Below the pieces are notes generated by a model. That model saw only the letters and a program-made list of their open reading frames with translations, had not been told where the DNA came from and made no database searches. A program made the translations under genes and the position numbers. This document shows, piece by piece, positions 46,501-52,520 of a DNA stretch of 64,000 nt (positions are counted from its first letter, which is position 1; every line of letters starts with the position of its first letter). Origin of the DNA: Paenibacillus ehimensis NBRC 15659. Lineage in GTDB: Bacteria; Bacillota; Bacilli; Paenibacillales; NBRC-103111. The DNA lies in assembly GCF_004000785.1 (NCBI RefSeq), contig NZ_BILX01000003.1, positions 167,776-231,775 of the forward strand, read 5' to 3'.

Positions 46501-49500
46501 GTGCGTCAAGTGGCTCCGCCCCGTATTCGCCGTAAAGCAGACGCTGCGCATATCCAGCTCCGGCCGGCGTTCGAACAGCTCCGCATACCGCCCGACCATC
46601 GTCCGCAGCGCAGGCTCGCTGCGCGCCGACAAGGTCAGCAGCAGCGGTCCGCTGTCGGGCGGATTCGGAAGAGCCGCCACCGTATCTTCGGGAATATACT
46701 CTTCCAGCACCATATGGCAGTTCGTCCCGCTGAAGCCGAACGAGCTGACGCCGCATCTTCGCGGAATCCCGTTCGGCTGCCAGTCCGCCAGCTCCGTATT
46801 GGGGTAAACCGGCGATGCCTCGAAGCCGATCCTGCGGTTCGGCTGGCGGAAATGCACCAGAGGGGCAATTTGCCGATGCTGAAGCGACAGCACCGCTTTG
46901 ATCAAACCGGCGATCCCCGCTGCTTCGTATAAATGCCCGATGTTCGTTTTTACCGTGCTGAGGGCGCAAAACTGCTTGCGCTGCGTTTTTTTGCGGAACG
47001 CTTTCGTCAGGCCGTCGATTTCGACGGGATCGCCCAGCTTCGTCCCCGTCCCGTGCGCTTCGATGTACGTGATCGTTTCCGGATCGACACGCGCGCTGCG
47101 CCAAGCCTGCGCAATCACTTCCGCTTGCGATGAGGCGTTCGGGGCGGAGATGCCGACCGTGCTTCCGTCCTGGTTGATTGCGCTCCCTTTAATAACGGCG
47201 AGAATATGGTCCCTATCCTGCATGGCTTGGCGCAGAGGCTTCAGAAGCACGGCCCCGACCCCCTCACCCCAACCCGTTCCGTCCGAATTGTCGTCGAACG
47301 CTCTGGCCCGGTCGTCGGAAGATTCCATGCCGATGCCTGCCTTGTGCGGCAGCAGAATGGTCTTGACGCCGCCCGCCAGCGCCATCTCGCAGTCCCCGCC
47401 GAGAATCGCCTGGCATGCGAGATGCACCGCGACGAGCGAAGAGGAGCAGGCGGTGTCGACCGTAACCGCAGGCCCTTTCAGATCGAGCAGGTAAGCGATG
47501 CGGCTCGAAAGTATCGACGGCAGGTTGCCGATCACAAAATGAGGCAGCGCTTCCGGCGCGACTTCCGTCAGCAGGCGCTCGTATTCGAAGCTCGTTTTGG
47601 AAAAGCCGACGTATACGCCGACTTGTTTGCCGGACAACGAAGTTCCGCCGTATCCCGCATCTTCGATGGCGCTCCACGCTGTCTGGAGAAAAAGGCGCTG
47701 GTTCGGGTCCATCAGCGACGCTTCGCGTGGCGTCAGCCGGAAGAACGAATAGTCGAACGTATCGATTTCATCCAAATAACCGCCCTCTACCGGTTGAAGA
47801 TTCCGGTCCCCGGTATATAGATGCGCGAGATAGGCTTCGGCATCCTTATTTCTTTTTTCGTTAAAGGGCCCGATGCAGTCTCTGCCTTCCGCCAGATTCG
47901 TCCAGAACTGCTCCAGCGTATCGGCTTGGGGAAACTTGCCGGACATGCCGATGATCGCAATATCCCGTTCCGCCGGGTTGTCTGCTTCAGGATCATGCTC
48001 CACGGCCGACTCCCGCTCTCCTTCGGCGATAAAGGCGGCCAGCTTCGCGATCGTCGGATACGAAAAGAAATCGGTCACGGCGACTTTCACGCCGAGTCGG
48101 CTTTCCAGCTGCTCCGCCATTTGCGTCAGCTGCAATGAATTCGCGCCGAGCTCGAAGTAGCTTTCGTCGGTGCCGATCGTATCGGTCTGCAAAATCTGCT
48201 TGCAGATGTCAAGCAGCTTTTGCTCCGCTTCGTTCTGCGGAATCGCGACAGGCATGGCCTCTTTTTCCTTCCGCAGCAGCTCCGCCAAGTGCTCCGAGAC
48301 CGGTTGAAACCAGCCTTCCTCGTACTCCTGCGCCAGCTTGAAGCGCTGCACCTTGCCGCTCGTTGTTTTGGGGATACGCCGGATCGGCACGATATCGTGG
48401 ACCTCCCAGCCGCCCCGATAGTTCAGATGCTTCCTTAGCCGTTGGGCGACCGGAACAAAATCCTCGACCTTCTTCGTATGCATCACGAAGACGACAATGC
48501 GGTCCTGCCGGGCCCCGGCATCATGAACGCCGCACACCGCTACCTTGCCAAGCTCCACGCCGTCGACTTCCTCGGCCACCCGCTCGATATCGTGAGGGTA
48601 AACGTTCTGCCCGTTCACGAAAATAATATCCTTCACCCGGCCGGTGATGACTAGCCGCCCGCTGCGCATAAAGCCCAGATCGCCGGTCTTGAGCCAGCCG
48701 TCCGCCGTCTTCACTTTGGCCGTCGCCTGCGGGTTATTGTAATAGCCGGCGGTCACGTTTTTTCCGCTAATTTGAATGTGTCCGACCACGTTGTCGGCCA
48801 GCACCGTATCGTCTTCGTCGCAGATACGGATATGGCAGCTGGCGAGCGGATAGCCGACATCGACGAAGGTTACGCAGCGATTGTCTGAAGGCTCGACGGG
48901 CACTACCGCTTCGCCGATGTTCAGCAGCTCCCGGTTCAAATGTACGGGAAGATACATTTCTTCGAGCGGTGGATGGGAAACACCGACACAGGCTTCCGCC
49001 ATCCCGTAGACGCACAGCATCGCCGATCTCCGAAGCCCGTGCTTCTCCATCGCATCAAGGAACTGATCGCAAATTTCGGTGGAAATCGGCTCGGCGCCAT
49101 TGTAAACGAGGCGGATGTGCGACAAATCCCAGTCTGCGGCCGCCTCCGGTTTATATTGGGCCAGGAAAAATTTATAGCCGAAATTCGGAGAGCAGATTTG
49201 GGTCACCCGGTGCTCGGACGCTTTTTTCAGCCATAAGGTCGGACGCCGGATAAATAGCGCTGTCGGCATAATGAACTGGTCGGCATTGGCGATAACGCAG
49301 GTCAAGTGAAAAGCGATCAAGCCTAAATCATGCGTCAAGGGCATCCAGCCGAGGTAGCTGTCATTCTCGTCCATGCGCGCCCCTGACGCACAATCGCGAA
49401 TATTGTGGACCAGATTTTCATGCGTCAGCATAACCCCTTTCGGGTCGCCGGTCGATCCGGAGGAGTACTGGATGAAGGCAAGCTGTTCCGGTTTGGCCGG

Positions 49501-49983
49501 ATATATAATCCCTCTATTCATAGAGGAAAAATCAAGTTTATCCGTAAATAAAACCGTTTGCTTCATCGCTTCGAACAAATTGCGCAGTTCGCTGTGCCCG
49601 GCCCCGGCGTATTTCTCCAAATGGTCGAGCGCTTTGGCATCGCTCATCAGATAAGGACGGTTCAGCGTCCTCCATATTTTGAACAGCTTCATTCTGTGCT
49701 CGTCGTTGTTGCCTACCGTGACGGGCACCGGTACGATGCCTCCGAGCAGGCAGCCCCAGAACACGCCTAGAAAAGTGCGGTTATCGTCAATCTGCATCAG
49801 CAACTCATCCCCGGGCTTCATGCCGCTGCTCTGCAGCTCGTGCAGCACGCAGAGCGCCCGGTCAAACAAGGCTCCGTAAGACTCGTACTCTTCATGCCGG
49901 TCTCCGGAAATGTAAGTGATCCCCCTTGCTGCCAGCCTGCCTCTGTCTTGCAGGACGTCGACTAACGTTAGAAACCGATTCAT
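34561..49983 (-). CDS. Hybrid PKS/NRPS, first frame: ligase-ACP-KS-ACP-aminotransferase-C-(A remnant)-PCP-C-A1-PCP-C-A2-PCP-C
   Basis: Giant synthetase (5140 codons) that builds a beta-amino fatty acid and adds amino acids. Approximate residues: fatty acyl-AMP ligase 1-575 (YSSGSTGDPKG), ACP Ser616, ketosynthase 675-1095 (Cys846 in DTACSSS; His in EAHGTGT and NIGHLYEAAG), no AT domain, ACP Ser1337, PLP aminotransferase 1565-1990 (Lys1819), C1 2010-2440 (HHLIADG), adenylation remnant 2460-2620, PCP Ser2668, C2 (HHAVADG), A1 3155-3665, PCP Ser3721, C3 (HHLISDG), A2 4215-4700, PCP Ser4753, and C4 with HHIVSDA, broken by the frameshift. The start at 49983 follows GGAGGG; the order matches iturin/mycosubtilin starter proteins. 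Pocket of A2 reads D-A-S-A-I-A-N-I-C, like aromatic codes; A1 (D-L-K-S-F-G-T-D-V) matches none I can name. Confidence 0.95.
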   Translation of the reverse strand: MNRFLTLVDVLQDRGRLAARGITYISGDRHEEYESYGALFDRALCVLHELQSSGMKPGDELLMQIDDNRTFLGVFWGCLLGGIVPVPVTVGNNDEHRMKLFKIWRTLNRPYLMSDAKALDHLEKYAGAGHSELRNLFEAMKQTVLFTDKLDFSSMNRGIIYPAKPEQLAFIQYSSGSTGDPKGVMLTHENLVHNIRDCASGARMDENDSYLGWMPLTHDLGLIAFHLTCVIANADQFIMPTALFIRRPTLWLKKASEHRVTQICSPNFGYKFFLAQYKPEAAADWDLSHIRLVYNGAEPISTEICDQFLDAMEKHGLRRSAMLCVYGMAEACVGVSHPPLEEMYLPVHLNRELLNIGEAVVPVEPSDNRCVTFVDVGYPLASCHIRICDEDDTVLADNVVGHIQISGKNVTAGYYNNPQATAKVKTADGWLKTGDLGFMRSGRLVITGRVKDIIFVNGQNVYPHDIERVAEEVDGVELGKVAVCGVHDAGARQDRIVVFVMHTKKVEDFVPVAQRLRKHLNYRGGWEVHDIVPIRRIPKTTSGKVQRFKLAQEYEEGWFQPVSEHLAELLRKEKEAMPVAIPQNEAEQKLLDICKQILQTDTIGTDESYFELGANSLQLTQMAEQLESRLGVKVAVTDFFSYPTIAKLAAFIAEGERESAVEHDPEADNPAERDIAIIGMSGKFPQADTLEQFWTNLAEGRDCIGPFNEKRNKDAEAYLAHLYTGDRNLQPVEGGYLDEIDTFDYSFFRLTPREASLMDPNQRLFLQTAWSAIEDAGYGGTSLSGKQVGVYVGFSKTSFEYERLLTEVAPEALPHFVIGNLPSILSSRIAYLLDLKGPAVTVDTACSSSLVAVHLACQAILGGDCEMALAGGVKTILLPHKAGIGMESSDDRARAFDDNSDGTGWGEGVGAVLLKPLRQAMQDRDHILAVIKGSAINQDGSTVGISAPNASSQAEVIAQAWRSARVDPETITYIEAHGTGTKLGDPVEIDGLTKAFRKKTQRKQFCALSTVKTNIGHLYEAAGIAGLIKAVLSLQHRQIAPLVHFRQPNRRIGFEASPVYPNTELADWQPNGIPRRCGVSSFGFSGTNCHMVLEEYIPEDTVAALPNPPDSGPLLLTLSARSEPALRTMVGRYAELFERRPELDMRSVCFTANTGRSHLTHRLAVIAAGPAELRAKVIRLHGEGFAGEGVYRSGADVMNSNPSGETSFLRIDTEEGVAQVALQYVQGAKIDWSSLYADRRYPKVSLPTYPFERKRCWIDVPAVRPGRIAKMAALASIGERAEERVKPMNDYSGTGAVSDLHRQSVRISLMQMIRNVSQLDMDELQPQTHFLELGLDSIILTQVRHGIKDTFGLDIPMNSFFESLTNLELLTDYIAQHPAPTQPLAPQDREEGNRLAEVGGPVAQPPIYAPVMPVPASAPASGYGEAPPAAAESHMPLAGSAASAGVERILEQQLRLMSRQLDVLRPHPAPVLAEQREQAVLSAPGVVSRPDSLVHTDASREVAATASSVSVVRQPDSAEAKPFTPFKTMDVKARDSLPFRQEKHLRDLIERYTARTRRTKEYTQKYRSVYANNRNVAGFRPVLKEMVYQIVAERAEGAKIWDLDGNEYIDLTMGFGVNLFGHNPDFIRERIETGLQNGMCVGPMSNLAGQVAEGICKMTGVERIALFNTGTEAVMVALRLARAATGRAKVVLFAGSYHGTFDGVLALGSAGADQEHSVPLAPGVLQHMIDDVVVLNYGTEEALAYLRAHAHELAAVLVEPVQSRRPDFQPQAFLTEVRRITAQSGTAFIFDEVITGFRVHPGGAQAWFGIQADLVTYGKIIGGGMPIGIVGGKAAFMDGIDGGFWRFGDDSYPQQEQRRTFVAGTFCHHPLAMAAALAVLERLEQSEGKLQTELNARTAALASELNDYFVQGNVPMKVVHFGSLFRFVLKGDLELFFYHMLGQGVYIWEGRNCFLSTAHTESDIRRIVQAVKDSIRELRDGGFLPELPPDGDGPGKRPVPSAESRDQGPAAVISLTPEQKQLWFASMSGRSEAQSLHETALLRLCGPLRIEAWSEAVDAVVRRHEALRTYMSGDGETQVVAPELKIRIPLLDVSDCTADAQEQRQREWLDRNAEAPFSMAAGEPLFRIGLLKKSEDEHVALFTFHHLIADGWSMGIFIQELERVYSALVRRESWTLPDPAAFRDYAAWQRQKLEQPESREAAAYWAALSDRRLPALELPSLRRGTSVPTSRGGRHTVMLDSGLAKELKAASIRLGSSLFVTLLSAFQLFLHRLTGQQQITVGIPTAGQAHMEAFSLIGNCVNLLPVAGEIKPELTFAEYAQAVKNGMNEIEPFQPYSFAALAEGGLGQFPPITAVFNMDRLPKLRFHGLDAALLPNPISYSKYELFLNAIEIGSELRLDFDYSADLFPEDTIRAWARYYVHLLQTVAREQTLRISGLSLLSAGEIAQRWAAWAALADMEGSYPCVLDAYLQPVPAGTMGELYVVQPADEGSGNSRNGFLRTGEWVHCAEDGQLTLVGKTSRFIRIRGHRINLQQLEEHVRRTFGLRACAFTARSDADTDTAVNLTAYIVADPSRPWEESELKRAMGAALPDYTQPRYVIKMASLPHTPSGEPDWSQLPEPGAGGGFAATPDIHGGDAAEEALIRIWKEVLGAPRVGRRDNFFQLGGDSLKATVILSRVNKEFQVHIPLAHLFELQTIDELAHYIRGGEKNAYAPIVPVERRDAYPVSSSQKRMYVLQQQGDGITYNVSGQLKIEGQLDTARFIAALREVFGRHESLRTYFALEDGEIVQKISPDADLNVRVTHIGEEEADEVRARFVRPFDLGHAPLFRAELLQFAADRFMLLVDMHHAVADGFSMAVLLDELLQTYQGRQLAPRSVHYKDYAVWQKSRIAEGALQQQETYWLSELGGELPVLNMPTDFPRPQLQSFDGDAFSRKLDPGLTASLYKLAQESGTTLYMVLLAAYNVLLAKYSGQDDIIVGSPVSGRRHADTEAVIGMFVGTLAMRNRPKSEQTFVEFLQDVKRQALLAFEHQDYPFDELADKLGVRDLSRNPIFDTMFMLQNETVHTLEAGGLTFNSEEIHSGVSKFDFSLSVTAGEAGLSCTWEYATKLFKPETIRRMAEHYVRVLEVVVAGQELRLSDLDMLTEAEKRQLHCVSGETALPYPAAMTVCERFEQQAARTPERMALVFGGRTISYRELNRQANRLAHRLQALGVGPDTPVGVCLDRSPELVAGLLAVLKAGGAYVPLDPALPPERLGYMTERAGVKALVTKLAWAEGLAGSPGLTVVCLDDGTAGLEAGPEHNPHSKAEAGHLMYVIYTSGSTGTPKGASVYRSGFENLLQWYTCEFAMTEEDRVLMISSPSFDLTQKNIFAPLVTGGQLVLLPSGPYDAGEVVSLIERHGITLLNGTPSAFYPLLDITASSGFGPLATLRHVFLGGEPIAADRLAAWTASEACRAEVVNTYGPTECTDVTVYGRLTNMPSLVGKPVPIGRPVAGTRVYILNRELALQPMGLPGELCIAGAQVGGGYVGDPEQTADKFVANPYGDELAPVLYRTGDLARYLPDGTIEYLGRIDHQVKLRGYRIEPGEIEAALRECEGVKDAFVMTREDRPGDIRLVAYAVPEEAAKERAASPALWRSELRRKLPDYMVPAAIVVMAELPLSPNGKVDRKALPAPEVGTVTDAGCAAPRTPAEAKLAELWKEVLGLSDAVGVKDNFFDLGGHSLRATTLGAKIHQTLNVSLSLRQMFEHPTLELMAQTIEQLQPSPYADIPVAAQQDTYPLSSAQKRLYILSQLEGAATSYNMPGVLLMEGELDAARLEAAFHGLLRRHATLRTSFETGADGEPVQRIAEKADFMLEHIRVNGEAEAEAAMAGFIRPFDLGKAPLLRAALVEEAPQRHRLLFDMHHLISDGVSMNILLEELAQLYEGTALSPLRIQYKDYAVWQQADSERMSKQEAYWLEQLGGELPILNMPTDYSRPPVRSFSGSTLSFAIDSRQADGLKRLGLQTGATLFMVLLAAYTTLLSKYSGQEDIIVGTPIAGRPHADLQPMIGMFAGTLALRSYPDGEKTFLGYLQEVKELALRAYGHQDYPFETLVEKLNVKRDMSRNPVFDTMFVLQNTETAAPGFTSLRVSPHESKHPVVKFDLTFTAAEEAGGIACGIEYGDRLFKRDTISRMAQHFLQLIEEIIQTPEAKLSSLNILTAHERRQIIETFNETAAPYPAEMTVHGLFERQAALTPDRVAVVFEGRRLTYRELDERANRLARTLLAKGVEAEQLVAIMTERSLDMVTAVLGVMKAGGAYVPVDPEYPEERIRYMLGDSGARLLLTQSHLRERTAFGGELLLLDDERSYSGDGSNPGVAVGPHQLAYVIYTSGTTGKPKGVLIEHQGVCNFKLFCEHTLQISERDRVVQFASFSFDAWCSELIMSLFFGATLYVPDASVILDSRLFERYVNDNGITVATLPPAYAVYLSPDRVPGLQKLITAGSASSAELFRQWKDHVRYFNNYGPTEDSICSTAWSYAEDKPMGTTVPIGRPIANHQVYIFDAHNALAPVGVAGELCVAGVGLARGYWNRPELTADKFVPVPFAPERRMYRTGDLARWLPDGSIEYLGRIDHQVKIRGYRIELGEIEAQLLNVGPVQEAIILARTDDTGQSYLCAYFTADGEQTAGALRSELARKLPGYMLPDFFVQLKQMPLTPNGKIDRQALPAPEGIAHTGSEYVAPRTPVEAKLAELWQEVLGVPGVGIRDHFFELGGHSLRATRLAARIHQELNTQVPLQELFAAPTIEQLASVIGGLQQYAFATIPVAPVQEHYPLSSAQKRLYVLQQFEGVETSYNMPGVMLLEGALDRERFEEAFRGLIRRHETLRTGFELVDGEPFQRVYPESEVDFAVDYAECSGGETDTLERIRRFVRPFDLRQPPLLRVGLVRLDQDEPGTKPEPERHLLLFDMHHIVSDALSMSILINEFGRLYAGEKLPPLRIHYKDYAAWQQAELTGQRMSRLEAYWLNVFQGELPVLDMPTDYARPAVRRFEGGAVTFGIGQPESGRLRQIAAQTGSTLYMVLLAAYTTLLHKYTGQEDIVVGTPIAGRPHADLEPMIGMFVNTLALRSYPSGDKTFLDYLKEIREHALKAYEHQDYRSKNWSRS
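34585..34590 (-). other. Single-base deletion (frameshift) in the synthetase
   Basis: The minus strand reads GACTACCGTTCGAAGAA, whereas the matching place in the preceding C domain (near 37716) reads GACTATCCGTTCGAAAC. Adding one C to the CC run restores DYPFEELVEKLNVKR and joins the two frames without any other change. Confidence 0.9.
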
Positions 49984-50008
49984 CCTATCCCTCCGCAACC
50001 AGATTAAG

Positions 50009-51187
50009 TCATCGAGAACGCTCTTTGCTTTCCGGACCCCGCTTGGTCTTCAGCACAAGCCGCAACCAATCCAATGCTTCCTTTCTTTGCACACGCGCTT
50101 GATCTCCCATGATACCGCTTTCTTTTGCGCTTTGCAGCATTTCCTTCAGCTTACGGATAGGCTGGATGACGCCGGTACGGTATTCTTCCTCGTTCCAATT
50201 GGCATTGGGTGCAGCTACCGCCGCCGACAGACAGCCCGCTATAAAATCATGCAGCGGAAATCGCTTGGCCAGTTGGACGGCGTCCTCCTCCCGCTCGAAA
50301 GCGAACGTCCGGAGTTTGTCCTCCATCTCATTCGCCAAATTTCTCAAGACGGAACGGGGACCTAATTCGACGGCCAGCTCCACCTTTTGTCCCACTAAAT
50401 ACCGCATCGTTTGCAGCCATTTGACAGGATGCGTCATTTGTAAAATCAAGCCGTCCCGGATCTGCTCCGCATTGGCATACGGCAGCGCCGTCACGTTGGA
50501 GATGACCGGCCATCGGCTTTGCCGGAACGTATACTTCCGCATAACGCCGGACAGTCGCTCCGCAGCTTGCGACATCAGCGGACTGTGAAACGGGCCGCTG
50601 ACCTGCAGACGGGTAACTTGAGCGCCTCTCAGCTCCGCTGCGATCGTTACCCGGGCAACGGCTGCTTGATGGCCTGTCAGCACATACTGCCGTGGAGAAT
50701 TATAGCACCCGATGGCAACGGGCCGATCCGGCGACGAATGCTTTTCGCACCATGCCTCCAGCGCCTCGAGCTCCACGCCCCGCACGGCGGCCATTTCGCC
50801 CAGACCGGCATCGGCAGCCTCCTGCATGACGATTCCCCGCTGCTGCACCAAACGCAAGGCGTCCGCAAACGAGAGAACGCCGCTGCTCACCAACGCGGAG
50901 TATTCCCCGAGACTATGCCCGGCGGAAAACACGGGGACGATGCCAATCTCTTGCCTGAAGTGTTCCAAGGCAATGACGCTGATCACCAGCAGGGCCGGCT
51001 GCGTATACTTCGTTCTCGACAGCATGGCGGCGCTGCCTTCGGTGCAGATCGACTTCAAGTCATACCCGAGGATGTCATTCGCTTCCTCGAACCATCGGCC
51101 GGCGCCTTGAAATTTGTTGGACCAAATCTTGCCCATTCCTTCATACTGGGACCCTTGACCTGGAAATAGTAAGGCGACACGCTTCAT
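50009..51187 (-). CDS. Malonyl-CoA transacylase acting in trans on the synthetase
   Basis: Acyltransferase of 392 aa of the FabD family. The active-site serine is in SAGHSLGEYSAL, the fold begins ALLFPGQGSQYEGMG, and the second catalytic His is in QVSGPFHSPLMS. The loop VRGVELEALEAWC has the normal FabD character. The start at 51187 is after AAAGGGGTTAG. It is 25 bases upstream of the synthetase gene, whose ketosynthase module has no AT domain, so it most likely supplies malonyl units to it, as FenF/ItuD do in mycosubtilin and iturin clusters. It extends about 80 residues past a typical FabD, a polar tail possibly used for docking. First gene of the operon. Confidence 0.93.
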   Translation of the reverse strand: MKRVALLFPGQGSQYEGMGKIWSNKFQGAGRWFEEANDILGYDLKSICTEGSAAMLSRTKYTQPALLVISVIALEHFRQEIGIVPVFSAGHSLGEYSALVSSGVLSFADALRLVQQRGIVMQEAADAGLGEMAAVRGVELEALEAWCEKHSSPDRPVAIGCYNSPRQYVLTGHQAAVARVTIAAELRGAQVTRLQVSGPFHSPLMSQAAERLSGVMRKYTFRQSRWPVISNVTALPYANAEQIRDGLILQMTHPVKWLQTMRYLVGQKVELAVELGPRSVLRNLANEMEDKLRTFAFEREEDAVQLAKRFPLHDFIAGCLSAAVAAPNANWNEEEYRTGVIQPIRKLKEMLQSAKESGIMGDQARVQRKEALDWLRLVLKTKRGPESKERSR

Positions 51188-51423
51188 GTCTAACCCCTTT
51201 CCGAGCACCGACATAAGAAAAACGGAATGTTTCCACAGGAAGCCGTTAACAAAGCGGTAGGATGATTGATTTACAAATGGAAACGAAACAGGAAATACCG
51301 TACAAAGAAGTCACGAAGCCGAGGAGTGAGTTATAGAGGATGCATGCTCTCAAAATCAAACCATTAATTTCTATTAAAACTTGATTCATGTAATAATTAA
51401 ATATATTACATATTTTATGATAG
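51188..51423 (-). other. Long untranslated leader of the PKS/NRPS operon
   Basis: About 230 bases lie between the expected transcription start (near 51417) and the transacylase ATG. No ORF with a ribosome binding site is seen on the minus strand. Several TTTCC/GGAAA boxes recur here; no riboswitch class is recognised. Confidence 0.4.
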
Positions 51424-51451
51424 ATTATAAAATAGAATATAAAGAAGTCAA
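51424..51451 (-). promoter_or_regulatory. Promoter of the PKS/NRPS operon
   Basis: Near-consensus sigma-A promoter on the minus strand: -35 TTGACT (51446-51451), 16-base spacer, -10 TATAAT (51424-51429), within a very AT-rich intergenic stretch (about 51340-51490). Confidence 0.75.
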
Positions 51452-51626
51452 CCCAATTAATTACAAATTAAGAATTAATTCATAAATTATTCAGCTAAAG
51501 GATCTGTGCAACCGCTGGGCGATCCTGCCGCGACCATGTCTTAATTAAAGGGAAACGTGGGGCAAAGTCGGGACGTTCGCATATGCTGGTAACGATAGCG
51601 TTATCACCCAAAGAAGGAGGATTACC

Positions 51627-51773
51627 GTGCCCTTTCCCAGCAATTCGCAGTTTGTCCCGGTACCCTTGAACGGCTCTCCCGTATCCGATCCCGTTCATCG
51701 CCGGATTGATGCGTACCACCCGGAGGCTGTCCTCCGGGTGTCATCAAAAAGACATCCTCGAAAGGACGTATGA
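51627..51773 (+). CDS. Small ORF of 48 codons directly before a glycosyltransferase gene
   Basis: A GTG start lies six bases after a strong AAGAAGGAGG site. The frame is open for 48 codons and its TGA ends three bases before the ATG of the glycosyltransferase, typical of translational coupling. The product is basic and polar (begins MPFPSNSQFVPVPLNG, ends RHPRKDV), with no signal peptide, no cysteine and no membrane segment. I do not recognise it. It could be a substrate peptide or partner for the enzyme, or a translated leader. A perfect hairpin (51716-51739) lies within its coding sequence. Confidence 0.5.
   Translation: MPFPSNSQFVPVPLNGSPVSDPVHRRIDAYHPEAVLRVSSKRHPRKDV
51716..51739 (+). 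promoter_or_regulatory. Perfect hairpin before the glycosyltransferase gene
   Basis: CACCCGGAGG-CTGT-CCTCCGGGTG: a ten-base perfect stem with a four-base loop and no T-run on either strand, 37 bases before the glycosyltransferase ATG. It contains GGAGG and CCTCC in pairing arms and may modulate translation. Confidence 0.55.
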
Positions 51774-51776
51774 GAG

Positions 51777-52487
51777 ATGCCCAACAAGAAAATTATTGTC
51801 GGGATCGAATTTAATAACCGCTCCAAGCCCAATAACCGCTGGAAGGTCGGTTTAACGAAATCGTGGATTGAATACCGGATGTCTATCTTTATGAAATACA
51901 CGCTGCAAAGTCTAAAAAAACAAACCCACCAAAACTTCACGGCCCTGATCCGGTATGCGGACGAATCGGAACCGTTGATCCGCCAGACGCTCGCCAAGTA
52001 TGCCCCGCTGCCCAAAAACATACGGTTCGTACCCGAATCCCTCTACCTCCAAACGCAAAAAAAATTAGCCGACGGATACAAATTGTTGTACCTGGTTCGG
52101 CTGGATTGCGATGATACGTATCATAAATCGTTCATCCGGCAGCTGCATAATTACAAACCGAAGCGGGGGACGCGCGCGCTCATCAACCAGAAGGGATATA
52201 TTTACGACAGCTTGCGCCGTCGCATCGCCACGGTCAAGAAGTCTTCCCCTCCGTTCTACACCTTTATTTATAAGACAAGCGAGTATTTCAACGGAAAACG
52301 GTACGCCACCCCGCGCGGACATTCTTCCGTCATTCAGCACAAGCATGAAATTTTGACCAAAAAAGGAAAACGGAACTATATGGTTGTCGTGCACGAGCGC
52401 AATACACTGAATCAAAGGCTGCTGTCCAAGAAAAATTTCAAGTCGAAGCCGTCGAAGGTGAAGGCCGTATTGAAAAAATTTATATAA
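51777..52487 (+). CDS. Putative glycosyltransferase (rhamnosyltransferase-like, GT-A)
   Basis: Soluble, strongly basic protein of 236 aa resembling the putative rhamnosyl transferase family. It begins KKIIVGIEFNNRSKP and has a DxD-type metal motif in LVRLDCDDTYHKSF, with an aromatic PPFYTFIYKTSEYFNGK region and a lysine-rich C terminus. No membrane anchor. AAGGAC lies nine bases before the ATG and a 48-codon ORF ends just upstream, so the two are probably co-translated. A hairpin AAGAGGGGG/CCCCCCTCTT follows the stop. Acceptor unknown; it is not obviously part of the lipopeptide operon, which lies on the other strand. Confidence 0.7.
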   Translation: MPNKKIIVGIEFNNRSKPNNRWKVGLTKSWIEYRMSIFMKYTLQSLKKQTHQNFTALIRYADESEPLIRQTLAKYAPLPKNIRFVPESLYLQTQKKLADGYKLLYLVRLDCDDTYHKSFIRQLHNYKPKRGTRALINQKGYIYDSLRRRIATVKKSSPPFYTFIYKTSEYFNGKRYATPRGHSSVIQHKHEILTKKGKRNYMVVVHERNTLNQRLLSKKNFKSKPSKVKAVLKKFI

Positions 52488-52488
52488 C

Positions 52489-52514
52489 AAGAGGGGGCTC
52501 TCCCCCCTCTTGAA
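52489..52514. terminator. Hairpin between the convergent glycosyltransferase and nitroreductase genes
   Basis: AAGAGGGGG-CTCT-CCCCCCTCTT, GC-rich stem with no T-run; likely transcription stop or barrier for both directions. Confidence 0.5.
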
Positions 52515-52520
52515 CGATCC

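Noticed and set aside
28571..51187. Possibility that this is a standard iturin, bacillomycin or mycosubtilin cluster
   Set aside because: The starter order agrees, but only three intact A domains and one protein with a terminal thioesterase are present, against seven residues in those clusters.
51495..51719. Minus-strand frame of 74 codons opposite the small ORF
   Set aside because: No Shine-Dalgarno sequence; its start lies within a hairpin, and the plus-strand frame has a much better start and coupling.
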